Source: Ctenosaura bakeri (taxonomy: Eukaryota > Chordata > Lepidosauria > Squamata > Iguanidae). From it: DNA of 64,000 nucleotides. Under the pieces are notes generated by a model. The model ran no database searches. It had not been told where the DNA came from and was given only the letters and a program-made list of their open reading frames with translations. The translations under genes and the position numbers were made by a program. The DNA is taken from the NCBI GenBank assembly GCA_948474755.1, contig CAOLHI010000073.1:248001-312000 (forward strand), written 5' to 3'. Position 1 is the first letter of the stretch, and every line of letters begins with the position of its first letter. Positions 35,182 through 44,010 of this stretch are shown one piece after another.

Positions 35182-35262
35182 CCTCCTCCTCCTCCTCCTC
35201 CTCCTCCTCCTCCTCCTCCTCCTCCTCCTCCTTCCTCCTCCTCCCTCCTCCTTCTTCCTCCT
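35182..35262. repeat. (CTC)n microsatellite, about 27 units
   Basis: Complement of a (GGA)n run that follows the tail TATATAAATAAATGGAGG. In the inverted counterpart (49843-49857) it is short and imperfect. Confidence 0.95.
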
Positions 35263-35344
35263 CCATTTATTTATATAACACCATTACTGTATAAGAAGAA
35301 AAAACAACAGTTGTTTATGTTTAGGTAGAATCTCTTGACTCGTA

Positions 35345-35817
35345 ATCTGAATCCATTGGTTCATGTCCAGAGGAGAGTGACCATAATGGTGAAGGGCTTG
35401 AAAGCCATGCCTTATGAGGAGCAGCTTAGGAGCTGGGTATGTTTAGTCTGCGGAAGAGAAGGTTAGAAGAGGAGATGATAGCCATGTTTAAATATCTGAA
35501 GGGATGTAATGTCAAGGAGGGAGGGAGCTTGTTTTCCGCTTCTCCAGAGACTAGGACAAGGAGCAATGGATTTAAATCACAGGAAAAGCGATTCCATCTA
35601 AACTTAAGGAAGAACTTCCTGAAGGTCAGAGCTGCTTGGCAGTTGAATATGCTGCCTTGAAGTGTGGTGGAGTCTCCTTCTTTGTACGTTTTTAAACAGG
35701 GCCAGGATGGCCATCTGTCAGGAGTGCTTTGATGTGTGCTTCTACATCGCAGGGGGTTGGACTGGAGGGCCCCTGTGATCTCTTCCAACTCTATGACTCT
35801 ATGACTCTATGTTCCAG
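35345..35817 (+). mobile_element. CR1 LINE 3' UTR
   Basis: GTCCAGAGGAGAGTGACCAT, GCCTTATGAGGAGCAGCTTA, GGGTTGGACTGGAGGGCCCC, CTTCCAACTCTATGACTCTATGAC: the CR1 3' UTR with its octamer terminus on the plus strand. It forms the right part of a block repeated inverted at 49263-50415. Confidence 0.85.
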
Positions 35818-35945
35818 TTCCTGAAGCAGCAGAAAACAAGCTTCCTCCATCTTCTACGTGACATCCCTTCAGATATTTAAAGACATCTCCCATGTCACCT
35901 CTTCTCCAAGCTAAACATACACAGCCCCCTTAATTGTTTGTCATA
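35818..35945 (-). mobile_element. CR1 fragment in opposite orientation
   Basis: CAGCAGAAAACAAGCTTCCT, CATCCCTTCAGATATTTAAA, CCAAGCTAAACATACACAGC is the complement of an internal CR1 3' UTR segment. It is butted directly against the octamer end of the plus-strand CR1. Confidence 0.75.
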
Positions 35946-36870
35946 AGGCTTGGTTTGTCATAAGGCTTGGTTTCAGAATAAAATGGTGCTAGAATGAAAA
36001 TGCAATTAAAGCGATAAATAAAAAAAATGAATAAAAGATTAATTCAATGTTTAAAATATGATGTTAAAATTAAAATGTTCACATCCTATCAAACTCCAAA
36101 CCCTAATAATAGCAGACCTTCACATGTCTCCATAGTAATGTTCTGTTTTACATTTGGGTGATTTTTTCTGTGTCTCTGCTCTACCTTTACTGCTCCTTGT
36201 GTTATTAATTAATAAAAATGAACTCGCATTTTGTCCAGGGGTGATCACAAATAAATTTCCTTCAGTCATGATTCAGAAGTTTCCAGAAACCATGGTTGAT
36301 TAGAACTTCCACACAAACCCTTTAAAATATGTTCAAGCTATCAACAGCTTTTTCATCTTCGTATTATACAGCTCTGAGCAGACCATTTTCCCCAAGGGCT
36401 GAGAAAACTGCATCTTGGACTGTTGTTTTTATTGTTAAAAAGTCATTTGTTATGGCTATAGTTTTGAGGTCCCTATCCCTCAGGTGTCTACCATTTTATG
36501 TAGGTTTATTTTTCCATTTCTCAAAAGTAAATAGAAAAATAACTTTTATTTACTTTAAAAACCAGAATGCATCATTCCACTGGACTATGGTAAAAGGCAT
36601 ACCCTTCTCATAGTCACTTTTTGTTACATTGACTTTTATACCTGAACATGAACCACAATACAAGCCAACATAAAGAGCCATGTGAGATTTCTCCCCTATA
36701 TCTATTAATGCTATATTTGACAAAACTATGAAAGTAACTTCTTGTAGTTACAGTGGGAATGAGAAATACAGTGGAGAATCTGTGAGGTCATCAAGTCACA
36801 CTTATTATGGACAGGCAGTCAGACATCAGTCTTTATCTTTTGTAATTGTACTCTTTCAGTTTTTGTATTT
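35946..36870. other. Unique AT-rich DNA
   Basis: A tandem GTCATAAGGCTTGGTTT pair lies near 35941-35972. No gene or other repeat. Confidence 0.5.
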
Positions 36871-37391
36871 GTTTTAAGTAGGGATGGGCCAACCGAATCC
36901 TTGAATCCTTGGCAGGGATTTGAGATTTGGGAATCCGAATTCCTGTGCCAAAATAGGCAAACTGAATCTTTCAAATCCGCCACCCAAACAGTATGTTGGA
37001 GACCGGGACGCCTGAAAACCTGGGAGACTAGACACATAAGGGAAGATAGCAAGTAGGTGAATTTTTCCCTTGGACTAATAATGGCCTTTGCTAACAATTT
37101 CACAAATTACATCTAGGGTTGTATTCTAAGATATTTAAATTGAACATTTCATATTTAAGTTCAGCACTTGACTGGAAGCTACAGGCTTGATAGGACAGCT
37201 GAAACATTCCTTTTCATAGCTCCCTTGCAAAGCTCTTTCAGACACAATTCTGAGGTTTCTAGTTTTACAAGGTGTCACAGCCTTCTCTGCCAAAGTGTGC
37301 TGGTGCATCAGCAAACTACAAACCCCAGGATGTCAGAAGGAGCTATGCAAAGAAAAACTAGTTTTGATCTGGATTATCTCTGGACTGCAGT

Positions 37392-37458
37392 GGTCCTGTT
37401 TACACAGGCAGCAAAATGTGGGATTAATCCACATTTTCCTGCCTGTGTACAAAGGGCC
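37392..37458. mobile_element. 67-bp perfect-type hairpin with GGCC(C)TTT ends
   Basis: GGTCCTGTTTACACAGGCAG on the left faces CTGCCTGTGTACAAAGGGCC on the right, and the centre GGATTAATCC is itself palindromic. About 29 of 33 positions pair. The ends match the family A/B terminal motif, so it may be a minimal deletion product or a recent tiny MITE. Confidence 0.6.
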
Positions 37459-37499
37459 TTCATGACATTTTCAGTCTGGGGAGGTCCTGAGGCAAAACC

Positions 37500-37592
37500 A
37501 GGACAATTGTCCTGGCAGATTTCTTCAGAAGGAGGTTTGCCTTTGCCTAGGCTTTTGCTATGGCTGAGAGAGCATGTCTTGCCCAAGATTAT
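37500..37592 (-). mobile_element. Sauria SINE body fragment
   Basis: CTGGCAGATTTCTTCAGAAG, GAGGTTTGCCTTTGCC, GGCTGAGAGAGCATGTCTTG is the complement of the SINE body. Head and tail are absent. It lies within the hAT-like element. Confidence 0.6.
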
Positions 37593-37731
37593 CCTTCTTT
37601 CCCTTGCTTTTTAAACCCTTTTTTAAAAAAAGGATTCAAAAGATTCAAGATTTGTGAGATTTGTGGATTTCCAGAACTTTCCAGGGATTCGGATTCAGAA
37701 AATTCTGGATTCGTTCCATCCCTAGTTTTAA

Positions 37732-37932
37732 GGTCTTTCCACCCCATGTTATTATAGTGCTATCATTCCACTTTCAACATTCTGTGGAATTCTGGGGTTT
37801 GCAGTTTACTGAGGCCAAAGAGCTCTCTGACTGGGAATTCTAGAGGCCCCTCCCTAAAATGCAAACCCCAGGATTCCACAGGATGTTGAAAGTGGGATAA
37901 TAGCACTATAACAGTGTAGTACGGAAACGGCC
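37732..37932. mobile_element. Palindromic MITE, family A
   Basis: GGTCTTTCCACCCCATGTTA to GTACGGAAACGGCC, with the same inverted arms as 9409-9610. Its first base is the last base of the hAT target duplication, so it inserted at the very edge of that element or vice versa. No 3-bp duplication is readable. Confidence 0.75.
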
Positions 37933-38054
37933 CTCAGTCTCTTCCTTCTGTTGTGTTCCTTTTCCTGCAAAAAAGATTAGATTGTATGTCCATGGTGAGG
38001 CTGTGTGTTTTATTGTTTTATTTTTGTACAGTGCCATGTATGTTGACGTTGCTG

Positions 38055-38092
38055 AAGAACAGCAGCAGCGGCAACAACAACAACAGTTCCCA
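38055..38092. repeat. (CAG)n(CAA)n tract at a retroelement-like tail
   Basis: AACAGCAGCAGCGGCAACAA and following CAA units after TTTGTACAGTGCCATGTATG, a tail motif also seen at 49795-49830. Confidence 0.7.
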
Positions 38093-38179
38093 GTTATATG
38101 TTCAGTATTGGGACAGAGGTCTGCCTACAAGTAATTAGTAGTTTGTAACTAGTAATTAGTATCTAGTTGCTTCCAAGTC

Positions 38180-38430
38180 CCTGAGTCAGTATTTATTAAT
38201 AAAGGGACAGTAGTTAGCAGGGACCACAGAGGCAAAGGTTTCCCAGGAGAGAAAGTATTGCTGTTGACAACATACTAATGCTGATAGATGGCAGGATGCC
38301 AAATCGTTTCCCCTCGGGTGGCTGTGACACATCTTTAAAAAGTGTTTAATTACTGCCTGAGCTGAAGTTGTCATAGCATTTCTGGTTAGCCTCAGAGTCT
38401 CAGGATAATGTTAGTGAAGGGTTAAGGTGA
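38180..38430. promoter_or_regulatory. Weak candidate conserved non-coding element
   Basis: Repeat-free sequence with AAATCGTTTCCCCTCGGGTG and AGTGTTTAATTACTGCCTG. Suggestive composition only. Confidence 0.22.
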
Positions 38431-38624
38431 TGATAAATCTTGCTCCATATTGCTTATACAAGCTAAATGAAAGTGGGATTTATTGGCAACCTCTAAGCTA
38501 GAGCAGTACAGCAAAAGTACCCTTAACAAGCCAAGAGAGGAAAAAAATGGATGGAAGAGAGGTTTGGGGGCATTGATGGAAGTCAGATTCCAGAAGGTAT
38601 TTGTCCAGGTCCAAAGTCAACAGT

Positions 38625-38705
38625 GAGTAACAGCCAGCCTTGCAGGGATAATAGGAATTGCAGTCCATCAACATGTAGTGCATGTCAATTTGCTACTCCT
38701 GCTCT
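38625..38705. mobile_element. Fragment of a common reptile foldback repeat
   Basis: GGAATTGCAGTCCATCAACA then GCTACTCCTGCTCTAAATT resembles the dispersed GGGAATTGTAGTCCAACA-type DNA element also seen at 57470-57535 and 63483-63575. Confidence 0.4.
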
Positions 38706-38959
38706 AAATTAACTCTGCTTTCAAAGCATATTTATTAGAAGAATTCCACTAGGCTGAGTGGAACATATTACTATAGATACCAATGGACCATCACTTTTGT
38801 CAGACAGATGGTATGCTACTTGTGTGGTTAGGGGAATACACACATATACATGTGCATGTGTGAGACTGAAGAAAAGGTGGTGTTCTGGAAGAGAGATGTC
38901 AGTGACCAAGAAGCAGAGAGGAAACAAGAATGCTGTGAGCTGATTTATGGAATTACCTT

Positions 38960-39379
38960 GGCCCTTTCCGCACCTTACCTTTTTCCGGCTCTGGGATGCA
39001 GGGATCGCCTGAGCAGCCTCCAGCAAGAGGCTTTCGCATCCCTGCTGCTTCAGCTCTGCACGAGCTGCCTGCTTGCCCGAGAGCCCTGCCTCTTCCTTCT
39101 GCAATGAAGCCTGGGGATTTCCCAGGCTGCGTTGGGGCAGGAACCGTAACCGGTGCGGCTCCAGAGCTCTGCATGCCAGGTAAATGCACGTGGGGCTCGG
39201 AAGCAATGCGCGATCATGCACCATTTTTGGCTTCTAGCCGAAAATGAAAAGGTGCGTGATCGATGGCTGCTGTCCCCTGGAGCGTCACACAATTGTGAGT
39301 GTGTCGTGCAGATTGCTCCTCACAATTGCGCAACGCTCCAGGCGCCCTTTTGCATGGCAAATGCCATGCGGGAAGGGTC
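38960..39379 (-). mobile_element. Multi-hairpin DNA element, family B (420 bp)
   Basis: GGCCCTTTCCGCACCTTACC at the left, GCGGGAAGGGTC at the right, flanked by CTT on both sides (38957-38959, 39380-39382). Arms CACAATTGTGAG and CTCACAATTGCG (about 39288-39330) pair well. The hairpin at CCATTTTTGGCTTCTAGCC is conserved. High CpG content opens many spurious frames on both strands. Confidence 0.85.
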
Positions 39380-40016
39380 CTTGTGAGGTACATGGTGGTC
39401 CACTTTGGAGAGCTGATTTGAGGTAGCATAGTAGGAGTTCAGATGCTGCATGTCTATACCACTCCTTTGTTGGTAGGCTTGCGCATAAACCAAATAGCAC
39501 AACATTTCATACATCTCCTGTGCACCTCTTTCCTAAAGAAGCCAAACTCACCCTGCACTACCTATCAAACCTATAAATCATGATGTACCCTAGATCCCAC
39601 TGGTTTGGTGGGCATAGTGGAGAGATGTTTATTTGTGTGCCTAACTATCTGGCAGCCAGTTTGAGTAGATTAAAGAAAACTGAGGGCAGGGACTGGGGAT
39701 GCACAAAAATGGACTGTGGCCATACTTTCCCCATTCTATATTAAAGAAAGAGATTCCATAGGTATGTGCATTTAGGTTATCTTAGGGTATCCCCAGTAGG
39801 GAAAAGAATTATTGAATTCTTGAGTTTCTCATTTTTTTCCTATTTTGATTATACTTGCTTATTCATGAGTCAAATCTATTCTCTTTCTTGAAATACACCA
39901 ACTTTCCCTCCCTCCCTTCTCCCTCCCACCAGTAATTTCCATTCTCAGGCAACGTTTTAGAAACTGATTTTTGCCATTTTCCACTGAACTTTTTAAATTA
40001 GTATTCAGCAGTTATA

Positions 40017-40437
40017 GGCCCTTTTCACATGATATTTTCCATGCGAAAGGGCCCCTCAAGCATCGCACAAATGTGAGGAGCGGTCCACATGATGCACTCA
40101 CATTTGTGCGACACTCCAGGGCCTGGCAGGCACCGTTCACGCACTTTTTCATTTTCGGCTTTAAGCCGAAAATGGTGCACAGTTGTGCATCGTTCTGGGG
40201 CCCCACATGCACTTACCATGTGTGCAGAGCCTCGGGAGCCGGGCTGGTCGTGCTTCCTGTCTCAGTGCAGCCTGGGAAGGTCCCAGGCTGCACTGTGAAA
40301 GGAAGAGGCAGGGCTTTCACGCAAGCAGGAAGCTCGTGCGGAGCTGAAGAAACCTGGATGTGAGAGCCTCTCATAAGATGCTGCTCATGCGAGCACTGCA
40401 CCCCAGCGCTGAGAAAAGGTGAGTTGCGGAAAGGGTC
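40017..40437 (+). mobile_element. Multi-hairpin DNA element, family B (421 bp)
   Basis: Flanked by ATA and TTA. Stem 1 is a perfect 14-bp pair, CGCACAAATGTGAG (40064-40077) with CTCACATTTGTGCG (40097-40110). Stem 2 is a 25-bp near-palindrome at 40150-40174 centred on GGCTTTAAGCC. Stem 3 is CAGCCTGGGAAGG with its partner near 40270-40293. Non-coding. Confidence 0.85.
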
Positions 40438-40484
40438 TTAGTCAAAGTGCTAATGTGTTTTAGCAATATTGTATGGGTAAGCAG

Positions 40485-40514
40485 GAATGCTGTGTGTGTG
40501 TCTGTGTGTGTGCT
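40485..40514. repeat. (TG)n tract
   Basis: Short GT dinucleotide run inside family E copy 2. Confidence 0.85.
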
Positions 40515-40830
40515 AGTATTTTTCTTCTTCTCTCTTAATCTCAGTTGAATCTGTGTCCTGGAAACAACAGCTGTGCTTACTGTTGGCAGCCATTTTAGCT
40601 AGTTCTGAAAATTTAGAAAAACGCTGGCAATTACCCATGCTTTTCATTTTCACCAGTATTGGGTTAATTAAACTGGGGAGTACATATGAAAAGTCCACGG
40701 TAGTGTTGGAAGCCCCCAGGAAATATTTTGGGATTAAGGAAACACGATGTGGGTCTCCAAAATAAATCTGCTTTATACAGGAGCAAAACCTGGGACTTCC
40801 AGAGACTTTCTCCTCATCTAAGGGCACCCT

Positions 40831-41095
40831 AAAAGTGTATTTAGAGTATACAATTATACCATTTTAACTCACTTGGGGAGTCCTGTGGAATCCTAGGATC
40901 TCATGTTTATTGAACTTTATAGAATTCTTTGTTTAGGGAGCTGTAGGGGACTTCCCTGAACTACAGTGCAAGGCTTCTTTGGCAAAGAAATTTAAATGTA
41001 TTACCAAGCTACAACCCCCAGGATTCTGTAAGGTGAAACCGTGGCAGTTAAAGTGGTATCAGTTTGATATAACTGTATTGTGTAGATATTCCTCT
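40831..41095. mobile_element. Palindromic MITE, A2 type, diverged
   Basis: AGAGTATACAATTATACCAT on the left and GATATAACTGTATTGTGTAG on the right with CCTGTGGAATCCTAGGATCT facing CCCAGGATTCTGTAAGGTG. Termini are decayed. Confidence 0.55.
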
Positions 41096-41686
41096 GCAGC
41101 TTGTCACATCAAGGAGGAGTGAACAAGGTGCACCTTGGCCCAGAAGACTGGCAAGCATGTGGTTTTAAAAAAGTGCTCAACATTGTGTGAGAAATGTATA
41201 CAAAAACTTCACCTCAAAATAACACTGTGTTGCCCTCCTGTGGTCTCCTCCCAGATCACATCTGCACAGACCACTGCTTTATGCTGAAATTTTCTCTTGC
41301 CACTAAATTTCTTCTCACAATAAGCAAAGATGTTTAAACTTGGAGTAGAAGCTCCAAGCTTTATAATCAAGGCAAGGTGTTTTCTAGTATGTCAGGGGTA
41401 TACACACACAGTCATGTGGTAGCTGGGCAGCATGCGAGATCCTTGGGGAAACAGATTATCCATACCCAGTTCTGTCTGGTTTCAGGCCAGGGTGTGGTAC
41501 TAAAAGTGCCACAGTTGCCCTGTCTGATTACCTGTTCGGGTGAAACAGCGGAAATGCTATCAATCTTACTAAATCCTGTAGCAGCTTTTGATGCCATTTA
41601 TCTTTCTGGATTGGCTTTGTGGAACAGAAGGTACTTCTCCTATCTGTATTTCTCAAGCTTTGAGGAGAGTCAGGTAACAAATAAAA
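41096..41686. other. Unique DNA
   Basis: Nothing recognised; a 138-codon frame continues into the (ATT)n tract and is spurious. Confidence 0.5.

Positions 41687-41731
<45 letters not shown>
41687..41731. repeat. (ATT)15 microsatellite
   Basis: Fifteen uninterrupted ATT units. It produces poly-Tyr or poly-Asn runs in chance frames on the two strands. Confidence 0.97.
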
Positions 41732-41732
<1 letters not shown>

Positions 41733-41854
41733 TGCAGGGATTGCACCAGAGAATATAATTGGGGTTATTCCTGTTCTGCCTCTTGGCTATTAAGCAATGA
41801 GATGCTGTAGGGTCCTATCTGCTATGTTCTTGAGTATCTACATGAAGCCACTGG

Positions 41855-42113
41855 GACCCTTTCCACAACTCACCCATTTTCGGCACTCGGGTTTGGTGCT
41901 CGCGTGAGCAGCCTCCAGAGAGAAGCTCTCACGTCTGAGGTCCTTCAGCTCCACATGAGCTTCCTGCTCACATGAGAGCCCTGCCTCTCCCTTTCGCAGT
42001 GCAGCCTGGGACCTTCCCAGGCTGCACTGAGACAGGAAGTGCGACCGGCTTGGCTCCCGAGGCTCTGCATGCAAGGGGCCCCTTCGCATCAGAAATGCTG
42101 TGCAAAAAAGGCC
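41855..42113 (-). mobile_element. Family B element with internal deletion (259 bp)
   Basis: GACCCTTTCCACAACTCACC at the left and GCAAAAAAGGCC at the right, flanked by TGG on both sides (41852-41854, 42114-42116). It keeps the outer stem and the CAGCCTGGGA/TCCCAGGCTG hairpin but lacks the arm pair found at about 40064-40110 in the full copy. Confidence 0.8.
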
Positions 42114-42238
42114 TGGGTGAGGTCATTAGGAGTTTGGGGTCTAGACAGCATCAGTATGATGAGGACACTCAGCTTTTTCTTACCCTGTGCATGGGGCCGG
42201 GGCAGGACTGGGGAACAATGAGGTAAAGTTGAATCCTG

Positions 42239-42638
42239 GGCTCTTTTCGCATGGCATTTCTGATGCGAAAGGGCCCCTTGAGCATTGCACAAATGTGCGG
42301 AGCGGTCCACACGATGCACTCACATTTGTGCGACACTCCAGGGTCTGACACAGACAGCACACACATTTTTTCATTTTTGGCTTGAAGCCAAAAATGCTGT
42401 GCGGTCACGCATCGCTCTGGGGTCCTGCACGCGCTTACCTGGCGTGCGGAGCCTTGGGAGCTGGGCCAGTCACGCTTCCTGTCCCAGGCTGCACTGCGAA
42501 AGGAAGAGACGGGGCTCTTGTACAAGCAGGAAGCTCATGTAGAGCTGAAGGACCCGAGATGTGAGAGCCTCTTTCCGGAGGCTGCTTGCGCTAGCACTGC
42601 ACCCCAGAACTGAAAATGGGTGAGTTGCGGAAATGGTC
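42239..42638 (+). mobile_element. Family B element (400 bp), inverted relative to 41855-42113
   Basis: GGCTCTTTTCGCATGGC at the left and GCGGAAATGGTC at the right, flanked by CTG on both sides (42236-42238, 42639-42641). The stem CATTTTTGGCTTGAAGCC then AAAAATG is perfect. It lies only 125 bp from an oppositely oriented relative. Confidence 0.8.
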
Positions 42639-42879
42639 CTGATCTGTGATTTGGTAGTTTCTGCATCTGGGAATAGTAAGCAATCTGCTCTGAATTGGAT
42701 TGCATTCCCCCATAAGGAAGTGGGTGCATAGCTTGAGAGAACTGGTAGATTCATCTCTATCACTGGAGGCCCAGGTGACTCCCTAGGTCGGAATGCATGG
42801 GGCCAGTTTTTGATTTTGGCTGGGGCCAGTCTTTCCTGGGCTCCTAGTGACCATATGCTAATCACTTCCCAATTAGACT

Positions 42880-43355
42880 AGTTTAAGACACTCTACTTAG
42901 AGCTGCCATTAAGGGCATAGAAGCCACGGGCAGTGCAAAATGAAGCAACAAGATTGCTGACCAGAACTCAGTACAGACAGCACATAACAAAGGCACTACC
43001 TACCTACCTACCTGAGGAATGAGATCTGTTGGAGATGTCCTTCCATTTTTTTCACCAATGGAGAGAATATACTGTGTGAAGATGTGGGAGCTGGTCTTCT
43101 CTGTTGTTATAAAATGCCCCCTGCCCCGAGGCCTATTTGGTATCTACACTGGGTTCACTCTGGTGCTATTTTTTTTTATTAAAGCCTCTGGGCCTAATTG
43201 ATTTCTTTTTAAAATGTACATTGTTTTAAATACTATTTTAATATTTTAACCAGTTTTAACTTTTTAAATTGTATAGTATGTTTTTAGTTGGTCTATTGTT
43301 TTAAGTTATACATTGCTTTACATGGGTTTTACTTATATGCTGCCCTGAAATACCA
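42880..43355 (+). mobile_element. L2-like LINE 3' end
   Basis: A decayed C-terminal coding stretch followed by a T-rich UTR (TTTTAACTTTTTAAATTG, CTTATATGCTGCCCTGAAA). It resembles the 33240-33815 fragment in order and composition. A (CTAC)n microtract lies at 43001-43014. Confidence 0.4.
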
Positions 43356-43362
43356 TAATATA

Positions 43363-43396
43363 TTATGTGTGTGTGTGTATGTGTGTGTGTGTGTAA
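43363..43396. repeat. (GT)n microsatellite
   Basis: Dinucleotide run right after the LINE end. Confidence 0.93.
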
Positions 43397-43399
43397 TGT

Positions 43400-44010
43400 A
43401 GTTCAAAGGAGGTTTTCTCTTTGGCAGCTGCCTTGATGGCTTCCTTTGTGTAGCACCATGCAACACATCTGTGGTCCTCCAAAACCAGTTAGCGAGAAGC
43501 TGGGGAATTCACCCATCTCATCTGCATTTTTTTTGCTGCTGTTTGATGTGGTGCAGAACTTCAAACCTCTTTCCAGGCTTGCTGGGAGTTCCACCTCGGG
43601 ATGTCCCAATTTGTCTTCTGGCAGGACATTAAAGGTGACCTGTCCTGCAATTAGGGAGAGCATAGCCTGTAATTTGAGGCTGCTTGGTGGGTCGGGATGC
43701 CTTCTTCCGGTGGAACAAACAAAGCCAGGGATTCTTTCCTCTGTCCCAATGCCTTTGGGAGAAGGCACTGGTTGCTGATCACGACAAAATGCGGCAGTAT
43801 TATTTTTACGAGGTACTGTAAAAGTTGTTGCAGCCTGTGCGTTACAATATTTTGTAACTACATTTTTATGAAGCTAAAATAGCAGTCTGCTGTTATTACC
43901 CAGCATAAATTGCTACCACATTTTCTCCCTGCTTTAACTCCAGCCATCTAAACAGCTGCTTCTAAATGTGATGCAATTATGCCTTACTCCCCTTTGAGGG
44001 CAGGTAAGAA
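43400..44010. promoter_or_regulatory. Candidate conserved non-coding element
   Basis: About 600 bp free of recognised repeats. CpG-containing and AT-core segments alternate (GATCACGACAAAATGCGGCA, TTTTTACGAGGTACTG, CTGTGCGTTACAATATTTTG). Frames of 110 and 121 codons lie on opposite strands over the same bases, arguing against an exon. Enhancer role is inference. Confidence 0.38.

Larger units (their letters stand above)
36879..37724. mobile_element. hAT-like non-autonomous DNA transposon (846 bp)
   Basis: Inverted termini TAGGGATGG...ACCGAATCC at the left and GGATTCGTTCCATCCCTA at the right, flanked by a perfect 8-bp duplication GTTTTAAG (36871-36878 and 37725-37732). An 8-bp duplication with TAGGG ends fits the hAT superfamily. 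The interior has no transposase frame; it contains a 67-bp hairpin (37392-37458) and a SINE fragment (37500-37592). Confidence 0.8.
39720..40830 (+). repeat. Family E repeat, copy 2, split by a family B element
   Basis: 39720-40016 and 40438-40830 together match 17730-18430. The interruption is the 421-bp element at 40017. Comparison with the intact copy shows the site AGTTATA|GTCAAAGTGC was filled. Confidence 0.65.

Noticed and set aside
38721..39429. Many long frames including a 167-codon one
   Set aside because: They lie over a CpG-rich family B element whose palindromic arms keep both strands open; similar frames recur at every copy.
41377..41793. A 138-codon frame with poly-Tyr and an opposite-strand frame with poly-Asn
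   Set aside because: Both arise from the (ATT)15 microsatellite.
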